Source of the DNA: Pseudomonadota bacterium
Lineage (GTDB): Bacteria; Pseudomonadota; Alphaproteobacteria; Rhizobiales; Devosiaceae
Length of the DNA stretch: 20,972 bases
Reading direction: 5' to 3'
Assembly: GCA_023393475.1 (NCBI GenBank)
Contig: JAEWLC010000018.1
Location: forward strand, 1 to 20,972
A model generated the notes under the pieces. The model was not told the origin of the DNA and ran no database searches. It worked only from the letters and a program-made list of their open reading frames with translations. This document shows, in pieces, positions 6,841 through 13,318 of this stretch (the first letter of the stretch is position 1; every line of letters begins with the position of its first letter). The translations under genes were made by a program, and so were the position numbers.

Positions 6841-7571
6841 AGCAGGGTGGAAATCCCCGGCGGCACGCCACCCATGATCGACAGCAGCGCCTCGAGCTGC
6901 GCCTTGCGCAGCGGCGTCCAGTCGGCGGTGCGCGAGACGATGAGGTTGGCTTCCGACTGCATGATCAGCCCGTCCTCGAGCACGCGCAGCTGGTTGGCGG
7001 CAAGCGTCGAGCCCGACGAGGTGATGTCGACGATGAGGTCGGCCGAACCCGCGGCCGGAGCCGCTTCGGTGGCGCCGGCGCTCTCGACGATCCGGTATTC
7101 GGCAATGCCGTACTTGGCGAAGTGCCGCCGCGTCAGGTTCACGTACTTGGTCGCGACGCGCAGCCAGCGCCCATGCCGGGCGCGGAAATCCGAGGCGACG
7201 TCGGCAAGGTCGCTCATTTGCTGCACGTCGATCCACGAATCCGGGATCGCGACCACGACATTGGCTTCGCCGAAGCCGAGGCCACGCACGAACAGCACGT
7301 TCTCTTCGCCGTTCTCGCTGGCCTCGTGGATCAGGTCCGAACCGGTGACGCCGATATCGACGCCGCCGAGGATCAGCTCGCGCGCGATCTCGGCCGCCGG
7401 ATAGAAGCGCACCGTCACCTGCGGCTGGTTCTTGATGGAACCGATATAGCTGCGCGCGCCACCCGGCCGGGCGATGGTCAGCCGCGAGGTCGAGAACGCC
7501 TTGCGGGTCAGTTCTTCCAGCCGGCCCTTGCTGGGCACGGCGAGGGTCAATCCACCGGGAAGCCCGTTCAT
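6837..7571 (-). CDS. hisG: ATP phosphoribosyltransferase catalytic subunit, short form
   Basis: A 244-aa enzyme for the first step of histidine biosynthesis, joining ATP and PRPP to give phosphoribosyl-ATP. It begins LTLAVPSKGRLEE and contains GGVDIGVTGSDLI (69-81). The PRPP-binding stretch runs from ESAGATEAAP through ADLIVDITSSGSTL (163-190). It lacks the C-terminal ACT-like regulatory domain of the long form (about 300 aa), so it should need HisZ, encoded immediately upstream, as partner in a hetero-octamer. The start is ATG 7571 with GGGAGG about 7 nt upstream. It overlaps the hisZ TGA by 4 nt. A longer frame to 7604 lies inside hisZ and is rejected. Confidence 0.95.
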   Translation of the reverse strand: MNGLPGGLTLAVPSKGRLEELTRKAFSTSRLTIARPGGARSYIGSIKNQPQVTVRFYPAAEIARELILGGVDIGVTGSDLIHEASENGEENVLFVRGLGFGEANVVVAIPDSWIDVQQMSDLADVASDFRARHGRWLRVATKYVNLTRRHFAKYGIAEYRIVESAGATEAAPAAGSADLIVDITSSGSTLAANQLRVLEDGLIMQSEANLIVSRTADWTPLRKAQLEALLSIMGGVPPGISTLL

Positions 7572-8653
7572 TGCGTTGCCTCCCTTTCGAGCCGGTCTAC
7601 CCATAGCGCGCAGCCCGAAGCCTTCACCGGCTCGGGCGCACCCAGCCGTTCCAGCATGCGGTCATATTCGCCGCCCGAAGCCAGCACTTCGCCGTCGCTG
7701 CCGGTCATCTCGAAGACGATGCCCGTGTAATAGTCGAGCCGCGGCGAAAAGCTCGCATCGAAGATGACATCCGCGCCCGGCGACAGCGCCTGGAGCGCCG
7801 CAGCGTGATTGCGGACCTGGTAGAGCGGCTCGTCGAAATCGAAGCCGGCTTCCTCGCACATCATCGAAATGCGGTCGAACGCCGTCTCGGCGCTCTCGGC
7901 AATCGACAGGTAGTTCTGCAGCAGCGCCACCGTGTCGGGGTCGATCGGGGCGGCATCGAGCGCCTGCTTCTCGAGATAGCGCTCGGCGATCTCCTCGGGC
8001 GTACGGCTGCCGATCAGGCTGAGCCCGCCCGAAAGCATGGCGTCGGTCACGATCTCGATCACCGTGTCGCGGCTGTCGGGGGCAGGGCCCTCGATCCTCT
8101 CTTCGGGATTGGCGAGCCGGTCCATCAGCCGCGCCAGGGCCTCGGGATGCCCGAAGCGGTGGCGGATGCGGCTGCGCCAGGCGAGCGGCACGTTGGCCGC
8201 CTCGAGGAAGGCTTCGAACAGCCCGACGCCGCCGAGGCGCACGTTAGGCGAGGTGATGTCGTAGATGGCCAGCGCCCAGCGCGCGAAAGTCAGCACCTGG
8301 TCGAGCGCGTTGTCGGCATCGGGCTGCCCGAGCAGTTCGAGCCCCGCCTGCTCGAATTCCACTGGCGTCGAACTCTCCTGCCGGAAGATCGGGCCGAGAT
8401 AGGTGAAGGCCGAGGCGACGCCCATCATGCCGTCTTCGATATACTGCTGCGCGATCGGCAACGTAAAATCGGGCCTCAGGCAGTATTCGAGCCCGTTATT
8501 GGTCGTGGTCAGGAGCAGGTTCCGGCCGAACTCCTCGCCCGCGAGATCGAAATAGGGACCTGCCGGCAGCAGCAACGGCACCTCGGCGCGCGTCACCGTG
8601 CGCGACTCAACCAGCCGCACCAGAGCGGCGTATCGCTCCGACGCTGTCTTCAC
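7568..8653 (-). CDS. hisZ: ATP phosphoribosyltransferase regulatory subunit
   Basis: A 361-aa paralogue of the class II histidyl-tRNA synthetase core without tRNA-charging function. It is the regulatory partner that activates short HisG and gives feedback control by histidine. HisRS-like motifs include LRPDFTLPIAQQYI, SAFTYLGPIFRQE (motif 2-like) and the end SGGEYDRMLERLG (motif 3-like). The C-terminal anticodon-binding domain of true HisRS is missing. The start is taken as GTG 8653, overlapping the hisS TGA (GTGA). Upstream residues in the same frame are arginine-rich out-of-frame hisS sequence. Overlap at both ends shows tight coupling with hisS and hisG. Confidence 0.92.
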   Translation of the reverse strand: MKTASERYAALVRLVESRTVTRAEVPLLLPAGPYFDLAGEEFGRNLLLTTTNNGLEYCLRPDFTLPIAQQYIEDGMMGVASAFTYLGPIFRQESSTPVEFEQAGLELLGQPDADNALDQVLTFARWALAIYDITSPNVRLGGVGLFEAFLEAANVPLAWRSRIRHRFGHPEALARLMDRLANPEERIEGPAPDSRDTVIEIVTDAMLSGGLSLIGSRTPEEIAERYLEKQALDAAPIDPDTVALLQNYLSIAESAETAFDRISMMCEEAGFDFDEPLYQVRNHAAALQALSPGADVIFDASFSPRLDYYTGIVFEMTGSDGEVLASGGEYDRMLERLGAPEPVKASGCALWVDRLEREATQ

Positions 8654-10095
8654 TTGGCAGCCTTGAGGTAAGCCGCCACGGCGGGCAGGGCGGAGATGGC
8701 GGCGACGATGGCATCGAGGTCGCCGTCGCATTCGAACTGGCCGGGCCGCGCCGCCTTGTATTCGGCGTTGTCGGTGATCGCGGCCGCCGCTTCCTTGCCC
8801 ACGATCAGGTCCTTGATCTGCACCTTGCCCTGCTCGCGTTCCTGCGAGCCTTCGATGATCACGGCTGGAGAATTGCGCTTGTCGGCGTAGGCGACCTGCT
8901 TGCCGAAATTCTTGGTGTTGCCCATGAACATCTCGGCCCGGATACCCGCCTTGCGCAGCGCCGAGGTGATCGCCTGGTAGCGCGCGGTCTGTTCCTTATC
9001 CATCACGAGCACCACGACCGGCCCGACCGGGTCAGCCGCCCCGAGATTGCCGGTCAGCTTCAGAGCATTGGCCAGCCGCGATACGCCGATCGAGAAGCCG
9101 GTCGCCGGCACCGGCTCCGAACGGAACCGGCTCACCAGCCCGTCGTAACGGCCACCGCCGCCGACGGAGCCGAACACCACATCCTGCCCCTTCTCGTTCT
9201 GCACCTTGAAGGTCAGTTCGATCTCGAACACAGGGCCGGTGTAATACTCGAGGCCGCGGACGACTGAGGGATCGACCTTGATGCGGTCGGCGCCATAGCC
9301 GGCGGCATCGAACAGCGTCTGCATGGCATTGAGTTCGGCAATGCCTTCGTTGGCTTCGGGCTCTTCGCCGCGCACGTAGTTCAGCACGGTCGCGCGCTGC
9401 TCGTCACTGAGGCCGGCACCCTTGGTGAAGTCGCCGCTCTCATCCTTACGCCCGGCGCCCAGCAGCAACGACACACCTTCGGTGCCGAACTTGTCGAGCT
9501 TGTCGATGGCGCGGAGCACGGTGAGCTTCTGCTCGTCCGAAGTGACGCCGGCAGACGCCAGCACCCCATCCAGCACCTTGCGGTTGTTCACCTTCACCAC
9601 GTACTTCCCGGCGAGGCCGAGCGCATCCATGGTGTCGGCCATCATCATGCACATCTCGGCATCCGCTTCGGGACCCGCGGCACCGACCGTGTCGGCGTCG
9701 AACTGCATGAACTGGCGGAAACGGCCCGGGCCCGGCTTCTCGTTCCGGAACACATATCCGGCGCGGTAGCTGCGATAGGGCTTGGCGAGGTCGTTGAAGT
9801 TCTCGGCGAAGTGCCGCGCCAGCGGCGCCGTGAGATCGTAGCGGAGGCTCAGCCACTGCTCGTCGTCGTCCTGCAGGCTGAACACGCCGGCGTTAGGCCG
9901 GTCCGTGTCGGGCAGGAATTTTCCGAGCGTATCGGTGTATTCGAACAGCGGCGTTTCGACCGGATCGAACCCATAGCGCTCGTAGACCGACTTGATCTTG
10001 CGCACCATCTCGTCGACGGCCGCGATCTCGGCGGGCAAACGGTCCTCGAAGCCGCGCGGCAACCGCGGCGCGATGAGCTTCTTCTTGTCGGTCAT
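8650..10095 (-). CDS. hisS: Histidyl-tRNA synthetase, alphaproteobacterial divergent type
   Basis: A 481-aa class II aminoacyl-tRNA synthetase that charges tRNA-His. Motif 2 is GYVFRNEKPGPGRFRQF (113-129), the histidine-binding motif is VRGLEYYTG (279-287), and motif 3 is GGGGRYDGL (312-320) with ATGFSIGVSRL (331-341). The anticodon-binding domain spans about 358-481. It is longer than the usual bacterial enzyme (about 424 aa). Its motif-2 loop (EKPGPGR) differs from the ERPQKGR loop I recall for E. coli, the region that contacts the tRNA end. This agrees with the A73 tRNA-His at 17719-17795. The start is ATG 10095; no clear Shine-Dalgarno is visible. It is the first gene of the operon with hisZ, hisG and the permease. 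Confidence 0.96.
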   Translation of the reverse strand: MTDKKKLIAPRLPRGFEDRLPAEIAAVDEMVRKIKSVYERYGFDPVETPLFEYTDTLGKFLPDTDRPNAGVFSLQDDDEQWLSLRYDLTAPLARHFAENFNDLAKPYRSYRAGYVFRNEKPGPGRFRQFMQFDADTVGAAGPEADAEMCMMMADTMDALGLAGKYVVKVNNRKVLDGVLASAGVTSDEQKLTVLRAIDKLDKFGTEGVSLLLGAGRKDESGDFTKGAGLSDEQRATVLNYVRGEEPEANEGIAELNAMQTLFDAAGYGADRIKVDPSVVRGLEYYTGPVFEIELTFKVQNEKGQDVVFGSVGGGGRYDGLVSRFRSEPVPATGFSIGVSRLANALKLTGNLGAADPVGPVVVLVMDKEQTARYQAITSALRKAGIRAEMFMGNTKNFGKQVAYADKRNSPAVIIEGSQEREQGKVQIKDLIVGKEAAAAITDNAEYKAARPGQFECDGDLDAIVAAISALPAVAAYLKAAK

Positions 10096-10130
10096 GGTCG
10101 TATGTGGGTGAGCCCGGAATCTGAGGCTGT

Positions 10131-10159
10131 CTCGTAACGGAAACCCCCCTTTGACTCAA
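10131..10159 (-). promoter_or_regulatory. Candidate promoter of the hisS operon
   Basis: On the minus strand, TTGAGT (10154-10159) is followed after 17 nt by TACGAG (10131-10136). This puts a start about 30 nt before the hisS ATG. The -35 hexamer lies in the small palindrome TTGACTCAA. The -10 is weak. Confidence 0.3.
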
Positions 10160-10236
10160 GGAAGGTGGGTGTGTCGATGCAGCAACAGTGCCTTACAGGG
10201 TGCGTCAGCCTGTCGCAATAGGGGTTGGCACCGAAC

Positions 10237-10263
10237 GGAATCAGGCGTATCAGCCCACCCGTT
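10237..10263 (+). promoter_or_regulatory. Weak match to an EcfG-type (general stress) promoter
   Basis: GGAAT (10237-10241) and CGTT (10260-10263) resemble the alphaproteobacterial general-stress sigma pattern GGAAC-N16/17-CGTT. The spacer here is 18 nt and the fifth base is T. The position would give a leader of about 20 nt to the strong ribosome-binding site at 10276-10284. Confidence 0.22.
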
Positions 10264-10291
10264 CAACGCCAGCTACAGAGGAGGCGTACCG

Positions 10292-10354
10292 ATGATCATG
10301 TTCGTTTGCGTCTCCGGCCCTGGCCTTCAACCAGCCGGAATCGCTCGCGCCTAG
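10292..10354 (+). CDS. Possible 20-residue leader peptide or micro-ORF
   Basis: ATG 10292 follows an excellent Shine-Dalgarno, AGAGGAGG (about 10277-10284), at 7 nt. It opens a 20-codon frame, MIMFVCVSGPGLQPAGIARA, ending in TAG. A GACCCC/GGGGTC hairpin starts 8 nt after the stop, and a DUF1127-like gene lies 164 nt further on. I do not recognise the peptide. A leader ORF that controls the downstream small genes, or the translated start of a small RNA, would both fit. The strong ribosome-binding site is the main evidence, since the frame is too short for codon statistics. Confidence 0.4.
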   Translation: MIMFVCVSGPGLQPAGIARA

Positions 10355-10362
10355 CGAGCTCC

Positions 10363-10378
10363 GACCCCTCCCGGGGTC
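10363..10378 (+). terminator. Hairpin after the micro-ORF
   Basis: GACCCC (10363-10368), loop TCCC, GGGGTC (10373-10378): a perfect 6-bp stem 8 nt after the micro-ORF stop. The next bases are pyrimidine-rich (TCCGTCTTCGGCCTTTCT). It could be an attenuator or a stabilising stem-loop. From here to 10518 I see no other gene. Confidence 0.4.
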
Positions 10379-10518
10379 TCCGTCTTCGGCCTTTCTAGCC
10401 TTCGCCTGACACATCGTAACCGGCTTCGTCCTCGGCTGCCTTCGCGCGTGTCGATTCCGTCGCCGCCCAACCGTCGTCCAACCAGAGGACCGGGCCGCTT
10501 TGCGCCCGGAATGACACC

Positions 10519-10737
10519 ATGACGCTCGAACTCCGTTCCAACCCGTCCCGCTCCCACTCCGGCGTTGCCGGTGCATTGGTCTCAGCCATTGTCACGAGAC
10601 TTGCCGCCGCCCAGCTGGCCCGCGTCGAACGCCGCCAGCAGTCGCGCGGCTCGCCCCCCGTCCCACCGCACCTGCGGCGCGACGTCGGGCTGATGCCCGA
10701 AGTGCTCGAGCCCAGGAGCCACTGGGACTTTCCGTAA
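10519..10737 (+). CDS. DUF1127-like small protein
   Basis: A 72-aa arginine-rich protein. Its centre and end (IVTRLAAAQLARVERRQQ, then LRRDVGLMPEV) resemble the DUF1127 pattern, a basic helix followed by L.RDIGL. Proteins of this kind are common in alphaproteobacteria, and some act with small RNAs in stress and phosphate responses. That role is not shown here. A weak GGA ribosome-binding site lies about 8 nt before ATG 10519. A perfect 8-bp hairpin directly follows the stop. A second protein ending the same way (HLLRDIGLPPDF) starts 74 nt further on, so the two look like diverged paralogues. Confidence 0.55.
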   Translation: MTLELRSNPSRSHSGVAGALVSAIVTRLAAAQLARVERRQQSRGSPPVPPHLRRDVGLMPEVLEPRSHWDFP

Positions 10738-10738
10738 A

Positions 10739-10757
10739 CGAAGCCCACAGGGCTTCG
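10739..10757 (+). terminator. Hairpin after the first DUF1127-like gene
   Basis: CGAAGCCC, loop ACA, GGGCTTCG: a perfect 8-bp stem beginning one base after the TAA. There is no T tract. It may be a terminator or an RNA-stabilising stem between two co-transcribed small genes. Confidence 0.5.
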
Positions 10758-10811
10758 CCCCGGGCAGAAGTCGCGGCGCGGCTTCGCCTGAGATCATCTT
10801 GTGAGGGACAA

Positions 10812-11039
10812 ATGATCACCCTTCTGCGCGACCACCACGATGGTCGCATCGGGCGCTCGCTCGAAAGCGAGGTCGAGCGAAAACTCGGCTTCGTCGAACG
10901 GTTCCGGCTGTTCATGCTGAAACGCAGGGCCAACGCGATGCTGAAGCGCATCGTCGCCCCTGTACCCATCGGTCGTGTCGCGAACCTCTCGCCGCACCTC
11001 CTCAGGGATATCGGCCTGCCGCCGGACTTCCGCCCCTAG
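10812..11039 (+). CDS. DUF1127-like small protein
   Basis: A 75-aa basic protein. A charged N-terminal helix (GRSLESEVERKLGFVERFRLFMLKRRANAMLKRI) leads to the DUF1127-like ending LSPHLLRDIGLPPDF. ATG 10812 has GAGGG at 10803-10807, with a short 4-nt spacing. It lies 74 nt after its paralogue and ends 3 nt before a perfect 9-bp hairpin. The family suggests a small RNA-linked or stress-linked protein in the cytoplasm; nothing in the sequence shows more. It is better supported than the neighbouring 72-aa frame because its codon use and its motif are both clear. Confidence 0.68.
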   Translation: MITLLRDHHDGRIGRSLESEVERKLGFVERFRLFMLKRRANAMLKRIVAPVPIGRVANLSPHLLRDIGLPPDFRP

Positions 11040-11042
11040 CCA

Positions 11043-11064
11043 GCGCTCCCCTCCGGGGGAGCGC
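11043..11064 (+). terminator. Hairpin after the second DUF1127-like gene
   Basis: GCGCTCCCC (11043-11051), loop TCCG, GGGGAGCGC (11056-11064). It is a perfect 9-bp GC-rich stem 3 nt after the TAG. No T tract follows. Confidence 0.6.
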
Positions 11065-11115
11065 CTCATCGCAATCAACTCAAGGAGCCGGCGCACCACG
11101 CGTCCGGACACGTCC

Positions 11116-11274
11116 ATGTATTCTGCAAAATTCCCCATCTTCCGCCGCAAGCGCCCCGTGCCGCAGGCCATGCTCGAGCCCCCGCAAGCCGGACCGGACC
11201 GAGACCACCCGCCCCGCGAAGACGCGCGGCTCAAGACCCTCGCGCTCTGGATCGTATTGATGCAGAGGCCGTGA
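11116..11274 (+). CDS. Possible 52-aa small protein, unknown
   Basis: The frame from ATG 11116 encodes 52 residues, starting MYSAKFPIFRRKRPVPQ, with a basic N-terminus, a Pro/Asp/Arg middle and a hydrophobic end (LKTLALWIVLMQ). I recognise no family. For it: it continues the series of small plus-strand frames, and a perfect 9-bp hairpin starts 10 nt after its TGA. Against it: the only good ribosome-binding site, AAGGAG at 11082-11087, is 28 nt before the ATG. It may be a spurious frame. Confidence 0.3.
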   Translation: MYSAKFPIFRRKRPVPQAMLEPPQAGPDRDHPPREDARLKTLALWIVLMQRP

Positions 11275-11283
11275 AGCCAAGCA

Positions 11284-11310
11284 GGGGGAGCCGGTTCGCG
11301 TGGCTCCCCC
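11284..11310 (+). terminator. 9-bp hairpin ending the small-gene array
   Basis: GGGGGAGCC (11284-11292), 9-nt loop, GGCTCCCCC (11302-11310). It is a perfect stem whose 3' arm runs into the REP-like element that follows. Confidence 0.5.
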
Positions 11311-11420
11311 TCATCCGCCCATCGGGCACCTTCTCCCACAAGGGGAGAAGGCTAGCCCGCTGATATCGAAGTCGGGCCTTCTCCCTTGATGGGAGAAGGT
11401 GGGCGAAGCCCGGATGAGGG
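11308..11420. repeat. Inverted pair of REP-like elements (CCCTCATCCG ... CCTTCTCCC family)
   Basis: One element reads CCCTCATCCG, GGGCACCTTCTCCC, then AAGGGGAGAAGG (11308-11351). The second is its approximate reverse: CCTTCTCCC, GGGAGAAGGTGGGC, then CGGATGAGGG (11377-11420). The outer arms CCCTCATCCG and CGGATGAGGG are exact inverses. Each half also folds alone (CCTTCTCCC/GGGAGAAGG). This type of element is common between genes in Rhizobiales. Here it separates the small-gene array from tag. Confidence 0.72.
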
Positions 11421-11441
11421 TGGGGCAGCGCGCCCCGCCCC

Positions 11442-12038
11442 CTAAGGCCGCTTCAGCGCCTTGCGGGCGGTCTCGCTCTCCGCCCGGCAGAAACACCCAT
11501 CGACATGGTCGTTCACCAGCCCCATCGCCTGCATGAAGGCATAGACCGTAGTCGGCCCGACGAAGGAGAACCCGCGCTTCCGCAGATCCTTGCTCAGCGC
11601 CTTCGACCCCTCGGTTTGCGCCGGAATGCTGCCGGCAACGATCGGCCCCTTCACCGGCTCCGGCTCGAAGCCCCAGATGTAGTGCGCCAGCGAGCCGAAC
11701 TCGCGGATGATCTCCTGCGCCCGATTGGCATTGTTGATGGTCGAGGCGATCTTGCCGCGATGCCGGATGATGCCGGCGTCCAGCACCAGCCGCTCGATAT
11801 CGGCCTCGCCCATCGCCGCCACCCTGTCGATTTCGAAGCCGAGGAACGCCGCGCGGAAATTCTCGCGCTTGCGGAGGATCGTGATCCACGCCAGCCCCGA
11901 CTGGAAGCCTTCGAGGCAGAGCTTTTCGAACAGCCGGTTGTCGTCCGTCACCGGTCGGCCCCACTCCCTGTCGTGGTAATCGATGTAGAGCGGATCGCTT
12001 CCGGCCCAGAAGCAGCGGACGAGGGGCGGCGTTGACAT
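11442..12038 (-). CDS. tag: DNA-3-methyladenine glycosylase I
   Basis: A 198-aa base-excision repair enzyme that removes 3-methyladenine from alkylated DNA. The zinc ligands of the Tag family are all visible: Cys9 (RCFWAG), His22 (YHDREWG), His178 and Cys182 (NDHVDGC). Glu43 and the LEGFQSGLAW segment (42-51) form the base-recognition pocket. Length is close to E. coli Tag (187 aa). The start is ATG 12038, with CGGAG 6 nt upstream. The frame continues to 12233 through the response regulator but has no family similarity there. It is divergent from the response regulator, with little room for promoters (55 nt between starts). Confidence 0.94.
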   Translation of the reverse strand: MSTPPLVRCFWAGSDPLYIDYHDREWGRPVTDDNRLFEKLCLEGFQSGLAWITILRKRENFRAAFLGFEIDRVAAMGEADIERLVLDAGIIRHRGKIASTINNANRAQEIIREFGSLAHYIWGFEPEPVKGPIVAGSIPAQTEGSKALSKDLRKRGFSFVGPTTVYAFMQAMGLVNDHVDGCFCRAESETARKALKRP

Positions 12039-12093
12039 GATCTGCTCCGGGTCAATAGTGGCGGGACGCGCGAATCGGCTGGGGGGCCAGGGC

Positions 12094-12528
12094 GTGATCG
12101 TTCCACAGGATTTGAAGGCATTGGTCGTCGACGACAATGCCCATGCACGGGCCGCCATGGCTGCCACGTTGCGAAAGCTCGGTCTTGCCGAAATTGACGA
12201 GCATACCGGCGCAGCTTCCGCCATCGGCGCCATGCTCGGCGCGCGTTACGATATCGCCTTCATGGATTGGTACATGCCGGAAATGAACGGCGCCGCGCTG
12301 CTCGAAATCCTGCGCGGCCCGCACTTTCCCGCCAACCGCCGCCCGCCCGTGGTGATGGTCACCGCCTATCCCAACCGCGAGACCTTCGGGCGCGCTCGCG
12401 AGCTCGGCATCGGCGAAATCCTCGTAAAACCCTTCACGCTCGAGCAGGTCGCCGCCGCCCTCGGCAAGCTGCTGCCCGGCGGCTGGGGTCTCGACGAGGA
12501 TGATGGCGGCAAGCAGGTCTTGCTTTAG
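12094..12528 (+). CDS. Single-domain response regulator (receiver only)
   Basis: A 144-aa CheY-like receiver with no output domain. The acidic pair is Asp13-Asp14 (VVDDNAH), the phosphoacceptor is Asp58 (IAFMDWYMPEMNG), the switch Thr is in VTAYPN and the conserved Lys in LVKPFT. It would relay phosphate or bind a partner in the cytoplasm; its kinase is not evident. The GTG at 12094 is chosen because GGGGGG (12081-12086) lies 7 nt before it and only 10 residues precede VVDD. An ATG at 12037 in frame would add 19 atypical residues and shares its CATG with the tag start. The C-terminal tail (GGWGLDEDDGGKQVLL) is acidic. Confidence 0.88.
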   Translation: MIVPQDLKALVVDDNAHARAAMAATLRKLGLAEIDEHTGAASAIGAMLGARYDIAFMDWYMPEMNGAALLEILRGPHFPANRRPPVVMVTAYPNRETFGRARELGIGEILVKPFTLEQVAAALGKLLPGGWGLDEDDGGKQVLL

Positions 12529-12649
12529 GCGCTGCTGCGCCTCGCCCGCAATCACCCAAACTTTACTATAACGCTTCACCGCCCTTTGGATATTCTCGCC
12601 GATACTGCCGGCCGCCCAATTCCGGGGCGCGAAAACTGATGAGTGTGCC

Positions 12650-13267
12650 ATGCTGCGTAAATCTCGCGCGGTTCTAGCCGCAACCACTGTCGTTCTGGCT
12701 TCAACCGTCTTTGTCGATGCGGCCCAGGCCGCCCAGCGTTTTTTCATCTTCGATCAGCTCAATTCGCTGAGCGATGCCCGCCCGCGGACGGAGACCCGGC
12801 TGAAGAGCGGCAAGCTCAAGCTCGATCCGCAGTTCCGCCGCCAGGTCGTTGCCTATAGTGGCAACCAGAAGCCGGGCACCATCATCGTCAACACCGGCGA
12901 GAAGTTCCTCTATCTCGTGCAGCCCGGCGGCAAGGCCATCCGCTACGGCATCGGCACGGCCCGCGACGGTTTCGAGTGGAGCGGCAGCCACAAGGTGACG
13001 CGCAAGGCCGAGTGGCCCGGCTGGACGCCGCCGCCGGAAATGCGCAAGCGCCAGCCCAACCTGCCGGCGCACATGCCCGGCGGCATCAACAATCCGCTCG
13101 GGGCCCGCGCCCTCTATATCGGTTCGACGCTCTATCGCATCCACGGCACCAACGAGCCCTGGACCATCGGCCAGAACGTGTCGTCCGGCTGCATCCGCAT
13201 GGTCAATGCCGATGTAGAGGATCTGTACGAACGCGTAAAAATTGGCGCTAAGGTGATTGTTCTTTAG
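12650..13267 (+). CDS. Secreted L,D-transpeptidase (YkuD domain)
   Basis: A 205-aa cell-wall enzyme that would make 3-3 peptidoglycan crosslinks or attach proteins to peptidoglycan in the periplasm. Residues 1-27 are a signal peptide with a basic start, a hydrophobic core and an AQA cleavage site. The YkuD domain covers about 75-205. Its catalytic motif is complete, with HGTN at 165-168 and SSGCIRM at 178-184 (nucleophile Cys181). It contains the extra segment KAEWPGWTPPPEM and LPAHMPGGINNPLGARAL seen in the ErfK/YbiS/YcfS/YnhG group. ATG 12650 gives a full signal peptide; the ribosome-binding site is weak. A rho-independent terminator begins 22 nt after the stop. Confidence 0.93.
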   Translation: MLRKSRAVLAATTVVLASTVFVDAAQAAQRFFIFDQLNSLSDARPRTETRLKSGKLKLDPQFRRQVVAYSGNQKPGTIIVNTGEKFLYLVQPGGKAIRYGIGTARDGFEWSGSHKVTRKAEWPGWTPPPEMRKRQPNLPAHMPGGINNPLGARALYIGSTLYRIHGTNEPWTIGQNVSSGCIRMVNADVEDLYERVKIGAKVIVL

Positions 13268-13288
13268 TTAGGATTTTCGACGACACTG

Positions 13289-13311
13289 ACCCCCGGTTTT
13301 CTGGGGGTTTT
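13289..13311 (+). terminator. Rho-independent terminator of the L,D-transpeptidase gene
   Basis: ACCCCC (13289-13294), 8-nt loop, GGGGGT (13303-13308), with a TTTT tract at 13308-13311. The GGGGG arm also lies 11 nt before the ATG of the next gene and may be its ribosome-binding site. Confidence 0.72.
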
Positions 13312-13318
13312 GGTCGCC

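Noticed and set aside
10794..11339. A 181-codon minus-strand frame opposite the mini-ORF array
   Set aside because: It is Arg/Gly-rich with no motif, and it runs through several hairpins and both better-supported plus-strand frames.
12037..12093. ATG 12037 as the response regulator start
   Set aside because: It adds 19 residues not typical of receivers. GTG 12094 has a clear GGGGGG at 7 nt and the usual distance to VVDD. It is kept as a possible alternative in the findings.
12560..12649. Possible promoter (TATAAC, TTGGAT) before the L,D-transpeptidase gene
   Set aside because: I could not find a -35/-10 pair with acceptable spacing. TATAAC has no -35 partner at 16-18 nt.
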